From the NCBI GenBank assembly GCA_016291375.1, contig JAEEXE010000026.1, forward strand, positions 1 to 41,048: 41,048 nucleotides of DNA. The letters run 5' to 3'. Source of the DNA: Butyrivibrio sp. (GTDB lineage: Bacteria; Bacillota; Clostridia; Lachnospirales; Lachnospiraceae). Shown here one piece after another: positions 1-7,976 of this stretch; position 1 is the first letter of the stretch, and each line of letters begins with the position of its first letter. Under the pieces are notes generated by a model that was not told the origin of the DNA, ran no database searches, and was given only the letters and a program-made list of their open reading frames with translations. Both the position numbers and the translations under genes were made by a program.

Positions 1-2947
1 GGTCACGCATCGCAATCTTAAATCCGCTTCCGAGATCCGTAAACTCTCTGATCGCAGAAAGTCTTTTCTCCGCAACCTCTTTTAGCATCTTATCTCTTTT
101 GTACATAAGGAATGCATAAGCTGTCCTGTTGGATCTTCCGACTCTTCCTCTAAGCTGATAGAGCTGTGACAGTCCCATCTTGTCGGAGTCGTGAATGATC
201 ATTGTATTTACATTCGGAATATCAAGTCCTGTCTCAATGATTGTCGTCGACACGAGTACGTCGATTGTTCCGTCGATGAAATCATACATGATCCTCTCAA
301 GCTCGGACTCTTTCATCTGTCCGTGAGCAAAAGCAACGTTGGCTTCCGGAACAAGCTTCTGAATCTGCGCAGCGGTATCTGCAATTGTATTTACCCTGTT
401 ATATACGTAATAAACCTGCCCGCCTCTTGAAAGCTCTCTTACAATGGCTTCTCTTACAAGTTCATCGTTGTACTCCATGACATAAGTCTGAATGGGCAGT
501 CTGTCGTTTGGAGCCTCCTCCAAAACAGACATCTCTCTGATGCCTACAAGTGACATGTGAAGGGTACGTGGAATAGGCGTTGCCGTAAGTGTGAGAACGT
601 CAACGCTTTCTTTCATGGTCTTGATCTTTTCCTTGTGTGTTACGCCAAATCTTTGCTCCTCATCCACAATAAGAAGCCCAAGATCTTTATATGCCACATC
701 CTTTGAAAGAAGTCTGTGGGTTCCGATAACAATATCAACAAGTCCCTTCTTAAGATCTTCAACAGTCTTCTTCTGTTCTGACGCAGTTCTGAATCTGGAC
801 ATAAGGTCCACTCTCACAGGGAAATTGCGCATACGCTCAGAAAAAGTGTTGTAATGCTGCTGTGCAAGGATAGTAGTAGGTACAAGCACCGCTACCTGCT
901 TGCCGTCCTGAACCGCCTTAAATGCAGCTCTTATAGCAATCTCTGTCTTTCCGAATCCAACGTCTCCGCAGATAAGTCTGTCCATGATAACAGGAGATTC
1001 CATATCTCTCTTGGTATCTTCGATAGCTGTCAGCTGATCTTCTGTCTCCTGATAGGGAAAAGAATCCTCAAACTCCTGCTGCCACACTGTATCACTGCTA
1101 AATTCATGGCCCTTGGTCTGCTGCCTCTTGGCATATAATTCAACCAGATCCTGAGCAACTTCTTCCACCGCAGCTTTAACCTTATTCTTGGTATGAGTCC
1201 ATTCCAAAGTTCCAAGTTTGTTTAGCTTAGGTTTGTGTCCGTGATCATCATCACCGCCGGATGCATACTTTTGGATAACACCTAGTCCGGTTGCGAGAAT
1301 ATATAGATTGCCGCCTCCGCCATACTCAACCTTTATATAATCACGAACAACATGGTCAGTCTCAACCTTCTCTATGCCTCTGTATATTCCAAGCCCGTGT
1401 TCCTCATGAACCACATAGTCACCGATCTTAAGGTCTGCAAAATCAGAAATCTTTTCTCCGGTGTATTTACTCTTTTTCTTCTTTTTCTTTTTAACATGCT
1501 CTGTGAAAATATCACTCTCAGCAATAACCGCGAACTTTATGTCAGGATACTCAAAGCCTTTAAGTATCCTGCCGTAGTAAGTCATTATCTCGCCGGGCTG
1601 CAGAACTCTTCCGGGATCTTCACTGTAAAAAGCGGTAACAAGATTATCTCTTAGATCTTCGACGATTCTTTTGGCTCTTGTCCTTGATCCTGACAGAATA
1701 AGAACCCTGTATCCGTTTCTGGAATAATTCTTAAGATCGGACACAAGGGAATCAAAACTATTATTATACGGAGCAACGCTTCTTGCTCTGATATCCCAGC
1801 TTTTTTCCGGATTAAAAGGATTCTGGTTCTTGGGCATCTGCAGAGAAGATATGAGAACTCTTCTTCCGTTTCCCATTCTGGCGATACAATTATCCACAGA
1901 ATAAAGAATGTCCATCTGCCCCGGAAGCACATATCCTTTTTCTGCTCTGTGAGTCATGCTCTCTTTGAACTCAAGCTCAACCGCACTTGCATGTTCAAAA
2001 ACTCTCTGGGGTTCATCTATAAAAATGCAGCTTTTTCCCTTAGGAAACATCTCCTGCATAGTGACAGTGTCATCGTAAAAATATCTGATGTAGCTCTCAA
2101 GATTCACCATGGAATGAAGCTCAAAGAGCTGCTCTCTAAGCTCCTCAGTTAGTTTTTTAAGCTGATGCGCCTCTTTAGTTTTAAACTCACTTCTCAAAGT
2201 CTCATAAGCTTTTTCTGTCTCTTCCTCTATTCTCGCCATTCCCTTTTCAAGGCGCTTATCATCAAGAATGATCTCCGATGCCGGATAGATATCTATCGAT
2301 TCAAGCTTTTCAAGTGATCTCTGCGACAGGATGTCAAAGCTTCTTATCGACTGTATCTCATCTCCCCAAAGCTCAATTCTGTATGGGTTATCTTCTGTTA
2401 GGTCAAAGACATCAACAATATCTCCTCTTACAGAAAATTCACCCGGCCCTTCAACCTGATAGTTTCTTACATAGCCCATTGCAACAAGTTTTTTGGCGAT
2501 CGCCTTTTCATCTATGGGGACATGCTTGTCGATACTTAAGATGCTCTCTTTAATTACCTCAGGCCTGATCTGAGGTGACATAAGAGCTGAAAATGTAGTG
2601 ACTACCGTAACAGGGCGCCCTTCCAGAAGTCTTCTCATGCAGCGTATTCTCTGTCTTACAACTTCATTACTGTGGACATCTGCCTGATAAAAGATAAGGT
2701 CTTTTGCGGGATATACTGTGACATTGCGGTCATAGAATTTATAATCCTCATATATTTCTTTTGCCCTAAGATCACTGTAGGTGACAATTATCCTGTACTT
2801 AAAATCCGCACCGAGTCCGTCTATCATGTGAAGTTTTTGCGAATCAACACAGCCCGTTACCTCCGCACAGGCAAATGGCTTTTCAAGATATGTATTTATT
2901 TCATCAAACTCTTTTAATTCCTTAAGAGGACTCGTTATTGCTCTCAT
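1..2947 (-). CDS. mfd: Transcription-repair coupling factor Mfd (3' end beyond the window)
   Basis: This ATP-dependent translocase removes RNA polymerase stalled at DNA lesions and recruits UvrA. About 982 N-terminal codons lie in the window; the family is about 1,150-1,180 aa, so the C-terminal end is missing only because of the window edge. In order I see the UvrB-like N-terminal module, a CarD-like RNA polymerase interaction domain (around minus-strand 1250-1450), Walker A GDVGFGKTE (near 935-975), the helicase box DEEQRFG (near 640-665), and helicase C-terminal motifs including TGLDIPN and QLRGRVGR. The ATG at 2945-2947 overlaps the pth stop codon by one base (TAATG), so translation is probably coupled to pth, a pairing shared with Bacillus. 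I see no frameshift in the visible part. Confidence 0.97.
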   Translation of the reverse strand, partial: MRAITSPLKELKEFDEINTYLEKPFACAEVTGCVDSQKLHMIDGLGADFKYRIIVTYSDLRAKEIYEDYKFYDRNVTVYPAKDLIFYQADVHSNEVVRQRIRCMRRLLEGRPVTVVTTFSALMSPQIRPEVIKESILSIDKHVPIDEKAIAKKLVAMGYVRNYQVEGPGEFSVRGDIVDVFDLTEDNPYRIELWGDEIQSIRSFDILSQRSLEKLESIDIYPASEIILDDKRLEKGMARIEEETEKAYETLRSEFKTKEAHQLKKLTEELREQLFELHSMVNLESYIRYFYDDTVTMQEMFPKGKSCIFIDEPQRVFEHASAVELEFKESMTHRAEKGYVLPGQMDILYSVDNCIARMGNGRRVLISSLQMPKNQNPFNPEKSWDIRARSVAPYNNSFDSLVSDLKNYSRNGYRVLILSGSRTRAKRIVEDLRDNLVTAFYSEDPGRVLQPGEIMTYYGRILKGFEYPDIKFAVIAESDIFTEHVKKKKKKKSKYTGEKISDFADLKIGDYVVHEEHGLGIYRGIEKVETDHVVRDYIKVEYGGGGNLYILATGLGVIQKYASGGDDDHGHKPKLNKLGTLEWTHTKNKVKAAVEEVAQDLVELYAKRQQTKGHEFSSDTVWQQEFEDSFPYQETEDQLTAIEDTKRDMESPVIMDRLICGDVGFGKTEIAIRAAFKAVQDGKQVAVLVPTTILAQQHYNTFSERMRNFPVRVDLMSRFRTASEQKKTVEDLKKGLVDIVIGTHRLLSKDVAYKDLGLLIVDEEQRFGVTHKEKIKTMKESVDVLTLTATPIPRTLHMSLVGIREMSVLEEAPNDRLPIQTYVMEYNDELVREAIVRELSRGGQVYYVYNRVNTIADTAAQIQKLVPEANVAFAHGQMKESELERIMYDFIDGTIDVLVSTTIIETGLDIPNVNTMIIHDSDKMGLSQLYQLRGRVGRSNRTAYAFLMYKRDKMLKEVAEKRLSAIREFTDLGSGFKIAMRD

Positions 2948-3570
2948 TATCTTTTACCGTTATATTTGTTCATGGCACTGTCAACGCCGTTTTCAATTAT
3001 CTCTTCTATCGCTGCAACAGCTCTTTCTTTTCCTTCTTTTATAAGAACTGCAGCCTCGCCCTCAAAGTGGCCAAGCACCCAGTTCACCATATCGTATTCC
3101 TTGGGTTTCTTGCCGACACCAACTCTTACTCTGCTAAACTCATCATGTCCAAGCAGTTTGATTATATTCTTAAGTCCGTTGTGCCCGCCTGCGCTTCCCT
3201 TAGGTCTAACTCTGATGTTCCCCTCATCAAGCTCCACATCGTCGGATATCACTATGAGATCGGATGTTGTATCAACCTTGAAATAATCGCACAAAGGTCT
3301 GATCGCTTCTCCGCTTAGGTTCATATATGTAAGAGGTTTTACCAGAATAACCCTCTCATTTCCGATTCTTCCTTTTCCATAAGCTGCTTTAAACTTAGTC
3401 TCAGTAAGTTCTATATTGTATTTGTCAGACAATGCGTCAATAACATCAAATCCGATGTTGTGCCTTGTTCCGAAATATTTTTTCTCGGGATTACCAAGTC
3501 CCGCTATAACTATCATTTTACCTGTTTCCTCTTCTTTATTTCCAAATAGCTTTTTCAGTATTCCTAACAC
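2947..3570 (-). CDS. pth: Peptidyl-tRNA hydrolase
   Basis: Releases tRNA from peptidyl-tRNA that has dropped off the ribosome. The N-terminal signature IAGLGNPEKKYFGTRHN holds the family's conserved Asn and catalytic His, and DDVELDEGNIRVRPKGSAGG supplies the conserved Asp and glycine-rich loop. The start is uncertain. GTG at 3570 has a strong GGGAGGAG ribosome binding site about 10 nt upstream and gives 207 aa with an 18-residue basic/acidic extension. ATG at 3516 gives the usual length of about 189 aa and has a GAGGA sequence about 10 nt upstream. I prefer GTG because its Shine-Dalgarno is better. The gene is first in a pth-mfd unit. A possible promoter lies just upstream (TTGGCA, 17 nt, TGTAGT, near 3609-3637). 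Confidence 0.95.
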   Translation of the reverse strand: MLGILKKLFGNKEEETGKMIVIAGLGNPEKKYFGTRHNIGFDVIDALSDKYNIELTETKFKAAYGKGRIGNERVILVKPLTYMNLSGEAIRPLCDYFKVDTTSDLIVISDDVELDEGNIRVRPKGSAGGHNGLKNIIKLLGHDEFSRVRVGVGKKPKEYDMVNWVLGHFEGEAAVLIKEGKERAVAAIEEIIENGVDSAMNKYNGKR

Positions 3571-3639
3571 TACTACAACTCCTCCCAAAAAACAAATCTT
3601 TTCCCACTACATGATATCATAAAAAGAATGCCAAAAATT

Positions 3640-3664
3640 AATCCGGGAATCATATCCCCGGATT
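3640..3664 (-). terminator. Hairpin with U-rich flank upstream of pth
   Basis: The perfect 8-bp inverted repeat AATCCGGG/CCCGGATT has a 9-nt loop. Read on the minus strand it is followed by AATTTTTGG, so it could work as a weak intrinsic terminator shielding pth-mfd from upstream transcription. Little T-rich sequence follows on the plus strand. It may instead be an attenuator or protein site. Confidence 0.45.
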
Positions 3665-3722
3665 CATTAGCATTATTCAAAATTGTGTACTTTCATTATT
3701 ACTTAGCGGTTTATTGAAGTAT

Positions 3723-3746
3723 ATATTCAATAAAAAAATTGAATAT
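3723..3746. repeat. AT-rich inverted repeat in the pth/3910 gap
   Basis: ATATTCAAT and ATTGAATAT form a perfect 9-bp inverted repeat around a 6-nt A-rich spacer. It lies in the roughly 340-bp gap between pth and the divergent secreted-protein gene, where I see no coding sequence. Operator function is only inferred from symmetry and position. Confidence 0.4.
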
Positions 3747-3856
3747 TCATTTTTTATTACTGTGTATCCCACCACCTTTTCTCGGAATTGTTAGTTGAAC
3801 AAAATTCTCTCTTTTGCAACAATTTGAAAAATACACGCGTAATTGTCACACATTTA

Positions 3857-3865
3857 TGCTAGAAT
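3857..3865 (+). promoter_or_regulatory. Probable extended -10 promoter of the secreted-protein gene
   Basis: TG-C-TAGAAT fits an extended -10 element with five of six core bases. An alternative reading pairs TTGTCA (3843-3848) with TATTTT 17 nt later. Either start point would give a leader of about 40 nt carrying AAGGAGG before the ATG. Confidence 0.45.
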
Positions 3866-3909
3866 TATTTTAGTGTATACACAAAAACAAAAATTTTAAG
3901 GAGGGTTTT

Positions 3910-4935
3910 ATGAAGAAAATATTGTTTTCAATCTGCTTATTTGCTTTTTCATTCATAGCATTCAAGCAAACAGCTATTGCGGCTGAACCAACAGTCATCA
4001 ATACAAGCAATCTTACTGATGATCAGGTATTAGAGCTTCAGGAAGATACTATTCTGAATATTGATACCGATAAAAGACTTACAAAAATCACCCTAACAGA
4101 TTGCGACCTTACAATTGAGGGTGATGGAACGTTGACACTTGGTTTACCCGGGCCGGATTATTGGGACAATTTGGTGTCCACCGGTTTAGGGAAAATCACC
4201 ATAAACAGCGGTTCTATTATAGCTAAAAAACTTGAGGGCAATTTTATAATAAATGGCGGAAATATAAGTATCCCTAATACCGGTCCAAGTTTTTGCAATT
4301 ACTCGGATGATGGATATTTCATCATGAATGGCGGGGAAGTAGATATTTCTAGTCTCAATTACTCAGGAGAAAACTCTAAAATTGCCATAAATGGTGGACA
4401 CCTCAAACTCCACTTCGTATATGATGAAAAAATCGATATTGGCGATAACGAATGTTCTATGTCCATGTTGCCTATGGGCATAGAAGTACTGCCCAGATCC
4501 GAATTTACTCCCGTAGAAGGTATTTCTTTTGATAAGTCCACATATACACTCATAAAATATGATAATGTACGACTTGACGAGGCTATTAAATTCTATCCAG
4601 AAAACGCAACAAACAAAAAAATCACATGGACTACCAGTGATCCTTCAATATTATATGTTTATGAAGGCGATGTTGTAGGCGTAGGTTATGGTACTGCTAC
4701 TGTCACCGCAACAACGGAAGATGGAAACTTCTCAGCTTCATGTGAAGTAACTGTTGAAGACACTTCACCTTCAGAGAATAATGGCCTTCGCTTGGAATTT
4801 AAAGAAATTCCCAAATTAGAAGGCATAAAGTTCAACGGCGTGGCTCTTGAAAAAGGTAAAGACTATTTTATACGCTATGATGAAGCAACAGGACTATACA
4901 ATTTAGATTTTGAAAACTTTGCTCCAAAGAATTAA
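3910..4935 (+). CDS. Secreted protein with beta-helix-like N-terminus and Big_2 Ig-like domain
   Basis: The 341-aa product begins with a typical signal peptide (KK, then a hydrophobic stretch, with a likely cut after AIAA near residue 25). Residues about 60-190 carry short repeated strands with NGG/INSGS turns (GKITINSGS, FIINGGNIS, FIMNGGEVD, IAINGGHLK), suggesting a beta-helix-like surface. Residues about 202-282 match a bacterial Ig-like group 2 domain (ending in GTATVTATTEDGNFSASCEVTV). No LPXTG motif, membrane tail or catalytic motif is visible, so it may be released or bind the wall non-covalently. AAGGAGG precedes the ATG. It is encoded opposite to its neighbours, is AT-rich, and is bounded by hairpins on both sides, consistent with insertion between spoVG and pth. 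The function is unknown; adhesion or glycan binding is only an inference. Confidence 0.85.
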   Translation: MKKILFSICLFAFSFIAFKQTAIAAEPTVINTSNLTDDQVLELQEDTILNIDTDKRLTKITLTDCDLTIEGDGTLTLGLPGPDYWDNLVSTGLGKITINSGSIIAKKLEGNFIINGGNISIPNTGPSFCNYSDDGYFIMNGGEVDISSLNYSGENSKIAINGGHLKLHFVYDEKIDIGDNECSMSMLPMGIEVLPRSEFTPVEGISFDKSTYTLIKYDNVRLDEAIKFYPENATNKKITWTTSDPSILYVYEGDVVGVGYGTATVTATTEDGNFSASCEVTVEDTSPSENNGLRLEFKEIPKLEGIKFNGVALEKGKDYFIRYDEATGLYNLDFENFAPKN

Positions 4936-4945
4936 GTAATCGGAT

Positions 4946-5000
4946 AAAAAAAGGAGGCTACGCTGAAGATTAAATCCTCAAAAATCGTAAGCCTCCTTTA
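4946..5000. terminator. Bidirectional intrinsic terminator, spoVG and 3910 gene
   Basis: AAAGGAGGCTACG pairs with CGTAAGCCTCCTTT, with one bulged base and a loop of about 22 nt. The minus-strand transcript then enters a run of seven U, so this is the strong terminator of the glgC-glgD-spoVG direction. The plus strand has a weaker UUUA tail and may end the 3910 transcript. Confidence 0.85.
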
Positions 5001-5014
5001 TCACTAATTTAATT

Positions 5015-5299
5015 TTATATAACAGGCTCTTCCTCGCCTTCTTCTACAGCGGCTTTATCGTAAGCCTCAAGGATCGTATCCTGCAGAACCTTTCTGGTAT
5101 CAGAATTGATGGGATGGGCAATATCTCTGTACTCGCCGTCAGTTGATTTTTTGCTGGGCATTGCGATAAATAGTCCTCTTTCGCCCTCGATTACCTTGAT
5201 GTCATGAACTACAAATTCATTATCAAAAGTAACTGAAACTACCGCCCTCATCTTACCTTGCTTAGCAACCTTTCTTACTCTCACGTCTGTAATTTTCAT
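5015..5299 (-). CDS. spoVG: Septation/RNA-binding regulator SpoVG
   Basis: This 94-aa protein matches the SpoVG family along its length, beginning [10 protein letters not shown], with a central [10 protein letters not shown] segment, [10 protein letters not shown], and an acidic tail (EEGEEE). SpoVG proteins bind nucleic acid and influence septation, sporulation and virulence genes in Firmicutes. The ribosome binding site GAGGGGG lies about 7 nt before the ATG. It sits 36 bp after glgD on the same strand and upstream of a strong terminator, so it may be cotranscribed with glgC and glgD. That is unusual compared with Bacillus, where spoVG has its own SigH promoter. No separate promoter is obvious in the 36-bp gap. 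Confidence 0.95.
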   Translation of the reverse strand: MKITDVRVRKVAKQGKMRAVVSVTFDNEFVVHDIKVIEGERGLFIAMPSKKSTDGEYRDIAHPINSDTRKVLQDTILEAYDKAAVEEGEEEPVI

Positions 5300-5335
5300 C
5301 GTGTAACCCCCTCTTGGTTAATCTGCTCTAGAAAA

Positions 5336-6454
5336 CTAGATTACATAGCGTTCATTATTTTCTACCACTATCTTGATGCCGTTATCTTCCTTGTAGTAGG
5401 AGTTTGCCTGTATCGTACCATGGCTTTCCACAATACAGTTCTCGATATGCGTGTTGTCTCCGATATAAACATCATTCAAGATGATAGAATTCTTAATATA
5501 ACAGTTATTACCTACAAAAGCTCCTTTAAATATCACCGAGTCTTCTATAGTTCCGTTTATGATACAGCCACTGGAAATAAGGCTGTTCTTCACATTTACT
5601 CCGACGTTATATTTTGCCGGAGGAAGATCGACGATCTTGGTGTAGATTCCCGGATATTCTCTAAAAAAGTACTCTCTTACTTCCGGTTTTAGGAAATCCA
5701 TATTTGTTCTGAAATAATCCTCAACCGAAGCTATGTTATTCCAGTACTCCTTGATCTTGTATCCGTAGATACGCTTCATGTCCTTGTACCTTACAAGGAT
5801 ATCTCTAACAAAGTCGTATCTTTCCTCTTCTTCAGCTCTTTCTATCAGTTCTATCAGTTGTCTTCTCCTGATGACATATATTCCGCAGGAAATAGTATTG
5901 GATCTTGATACTACAGGTTTTTCTTCAAACTCTTCGATCCGGCTCTCTTCGTTCATTCTCACAGTTCCGAATCTCTCGGTATCAATGCTGGCCGGCATGT
6001 CTTTGCAGACCACCGTGATGTCCGCCTGCTTCTGAATGTGATACTCAAGAAGTTTTCCAAAATCCATCTTGTATACACAGTCGCCGGATGTTATCACAAC
6101 ATAAGGCTCGTGACAGCTTCTTAGGAAATCAAGATTCTGCGCTATTGCATCTGCCGTTCCTCTATACCACAGATTTCCCGATGCCTTAACCGCCGGAGTG
6201 AAAACATAAAGTCCACCCTGCTTTCTACCAAAGTCCCACCACTTGGAGGAACTAAGGTGTGAGTTAAGGCTTCCTGCGTTGTACTGAGTAAAAACGGCAA
6301 CTGTCTGGATATGTGAATTTGTCATGTTGCTGAGCGCAAAATCGATACTTCTGTAAAATCCGGCAACAGGCATGGCACAGATAGCTCTTTTCTTGGATAA
6401 CTCCTGCATTCTGCTACTGCTTCCGCCGGCTAAAATAATGCCAATCGCCCTCAT
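5336..6454 (-). CDS. glgD: Glycogen biosynthesis protein GlgD (GlgC partner subunit)
   Basis: GlgD is the second, largely regulatory subunit of the Firmicute ADP-glucose pyrophosphorylase. The 372-aa protein has the nucleotidyltransferase fold: an N-terminal ILAGGSSSRM in place of the canonical GGxGxRL loop, SGDCVYKMDFG where catalytic GlgC has [10 protein letters not shown], a FEEKP motif and C-terminal left-handed beta-helix repeats. The altered loop and the missing His fit a subunit with little catalysis. The ATG at 6454 is chosen because AGGTGA lies 5 nt upstream; a GTG at 6463 is also in frame but lacks a good binding site. Its start overlaps the end of glgC by a few bases (TGACATG), so the two are almost certainly translated together. 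Confidence 0.95.
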   Translation of the reverse strand: MRAIGIILAGGSSSRMQELSKKRAICAMPVAGFYRSIDFALSNMTNSHIQTVAVFTQYNAGSLNSHLSSSKWWDFGRKQGGLYVFTPAVKASGNLWYRGTADAIAQNLDFLRSCHEPYVVITSGDCVYKMDFGKLLEYHIQKQADITVVCKDMPASIDTERFGTVRMNEESRIEEFEEKPVVSRSNTISCGIYVIRRRQLIELIERAEEEERYDFVRDILVRYKDMKRIYGYKIKEYWNNIASVEDYFRTNMDFLKPEVREYFFREYPGIYTKIVDLPPAKYNVGVNVKNSLISSGCIINGTIEDSVIFKGAFVGNNCYIKNSIILNDVYIGDNTHIENCIVESHGTIQANSYYKEDNGIKIVVENNERYVI

Positions 6455-6455
6455 G

Positions 6456-7724
6456 TCAATCACCTGCCTTGTCTAGTGTTCTTCCGCTGTCAAGCACACC
6501 ATCCGGATAGTCCTCGGGAGTTGTCTTGCCGGAAATCATGGTATTCTTGCCGATGGTTACATTACTTGGAATCTCCGACTTCTCGCCTATGGTACAGATT
6601 CCTTCACAATAGATACCGGGCTTAGTCTCATTAGGCTTTTCATCAAATGCGCCTATATGCACATTGTTTCCTATCTTAACCTTCTCAGCTATGATGCCTT
6701 TTTCTATGTTGCATCCTTCGCCGATCTCGGTTTCGTTCATTATTATGGAGTGGCTTACCACAGTGTCTTTTCCTATTTTTACTCCGGGACCTATGATGGA
6801 GTTGTATACCTTTCCGTATATCTCACATCCCTCCCCGGCTATGCATCTCTCCATAGCGCTTTCAGGTCCAAGATACTGAGGCGGCTGCATTCCGCTGGAT
6901 GTATATATCTTCCAGTATTCTTCGTAGAGGTTGAATTCCGGAACTATATCTATAAGCTCCATGTTGGCCTGCCAATATGAGGTAAGCGTTCCAACATCCT
7001 TCCAATATCCGTCAAATTCGTAAGCATACAGAGACTGCCCCTGCTCCTTGCAATAAGGAATAATATGCTTACCAAAATCTAGTCCGGATAAGTCTTTATT
7101 CTTTATAAGTGCGTTTTTGAGAACTTCCCATGAAAAGATATAGATACCCATGGAAGCCAGATTGCTTCTTGGATGCTCCGGTTTCTCCTCGAAATCAACG
7201 ATCTTTTTGTTCTCATCGGTTATCATGATTCCGAATCTGCAAGCCTCCTCAATGGGCACAGGCATAACGGCAATGGTAACATCTGAGTTACTTGCCTTAT
7301 GAAAATCAAGCATGGTCTCATAATCCATCTTGTATATGTGATCACCCGAAAGGATCAGCACATAGTCCGGATCATAATTTTCCATGTATTCAAGATTCTG
7401 GTAAATGGCATTGGCGGTACCGGTATACCACTCACTGTTAGCACTTTTCTCGTAAGGAGGAAGCACAGTTACACCACCAAAATTACGGTCCAAATCCCAA
7501 GGTATACCAATTCCAATGTGAGAATTAAGTCTAAGGGGACGATACTGTGTAAGAACGCCCACAGTGTCCACTCCGGAATTTATACAATTACTGAGCGGAA
7601 AGTCAATTATCCTGTACTTTCCCCCAAAAGATACTGCCGGCTTAGCCATATTGGCTGTCAGCACTCCCAGTCTGCTACCCTGGCCCCCCGCCAGTAGCAT
7701 GGCGATCATTTCTTTCTTTATCAT
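6456..7724 (-). CDS. glgC: Glucose-1-phosphate adenylyltransferase GlgC
   Basis: Makes ADP-glucose from ATP and glucose 1-phosphate, the first committed step of bacterial glycogen synthesis. Motifs in order: [13 protein letters not shown] (nucleotide loop), [20 protein letters not shown], the catalytic-site [22 protein letters not shown] and a C-terminal beta-helix. The ATG at 7724 (422 aa) has GAGGTGG at the right distance; the ATG at 7736 does not. Downstream glgD overlaps it. No glgA, glgB or glgP is present in the window, so the rest of the pathway must lie elsewhere. Confidence 0.97.
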   Translation of the reverse strand: MIKKEMIAMLLAGGQGSRLGVLTANMAKPAVSFGGKYRIIDFPLSNCINSGVDTVGVLTQYRPLRLNSHIGIGIPWDLDRNFGGVTVLPPYEKSANSEWYTGTANAIYQNLEYMENYDPDYVLILSGDHIYKMDYETMLDFHKASNSDVTIAVMPVPIEEACRFGIMITDENKKIVDFEEKPEHPRSNLASMGIYIFSWEVLKNALIKNKDLSGLDFGKHIIPYCKEQGQSLYAYEFDGYWKDVGTLTSYWQANMELIDIVPEFNLYEEYWKIYTSSGMQPPQYLGPESAMERCIAGEGCEIYGKVYNSIIGPGVKIGKDTVVSHSIIMNETEIGEGCNIEKGIIAEKVKIGNNVHIGAFDEKPNETKPGIYCEGICTIGEKSEIPSNVTIGKNTMISGKTTPEDYPDGVLDSGRTLDKAGD

Positions 7725-7798
7725 GTTCCACCTCATGCAGCAATTAAAGTCGCAACTATAATGCAGTCAAATCACCAGACTAACTGTAGTATTTCGCA

Positions 7799-7834
7799 AA
7801 GAAAATCGCATTTTCTTATAATAAAAGTATAACA
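7799..7834 (-). promoter_or_regulatory. glgCD promoter with palindrome at the likely start site
   Basis: On the minus strand TG-T-TATACT (7826-7834) fits an extended -10 box. The likely start point falls beside a perfect 8-bp inverted repeat, AAGAAAAT-CGC-ATTTTCTT (7799-7817). That is the right place for a repressor operator or a 5' end hairpin. No clear -35 is visible. Confidence 0.5.
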
Positions 7835-7899
7835 TTAATTAAGCTAAATATGATACTGTTTTGTTTGTTTTTTCGCTTAAACTCAAAGTTAGTATTTTT

Positions 7900-7927
7900 T
7901 TGACTTTAAGTAGATACGTGTTAAAAT
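7900..7927 (+). promoter_or_regulatory. murC promoter
   Basis: TTGACT, a 16-nt spacer and TGT-TAAAAT form a good vegetative promoter with a TGn extension. It lies 50 bp before the murC ATG, which has an ACGAGGA binding site. Confidence 0.65.
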
Positions 7928-7976
7928 ATATTGCGTTATATCTTTATTATTAATTAGAAAAGAAACGAGGATCAAA

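Noticed and set aside
2938..3318. 126-aa plus-strand reading frame
   Set aside because: It lies wholly across pth on the other strand, has no ribosome binding site, and pth is certain.
3643..3909. Riboswitch in the gap upstream of the secreted-protein gene
   Set aside because: The region is AT-rich with simple inverted repeats and no recognisable aptamer core.
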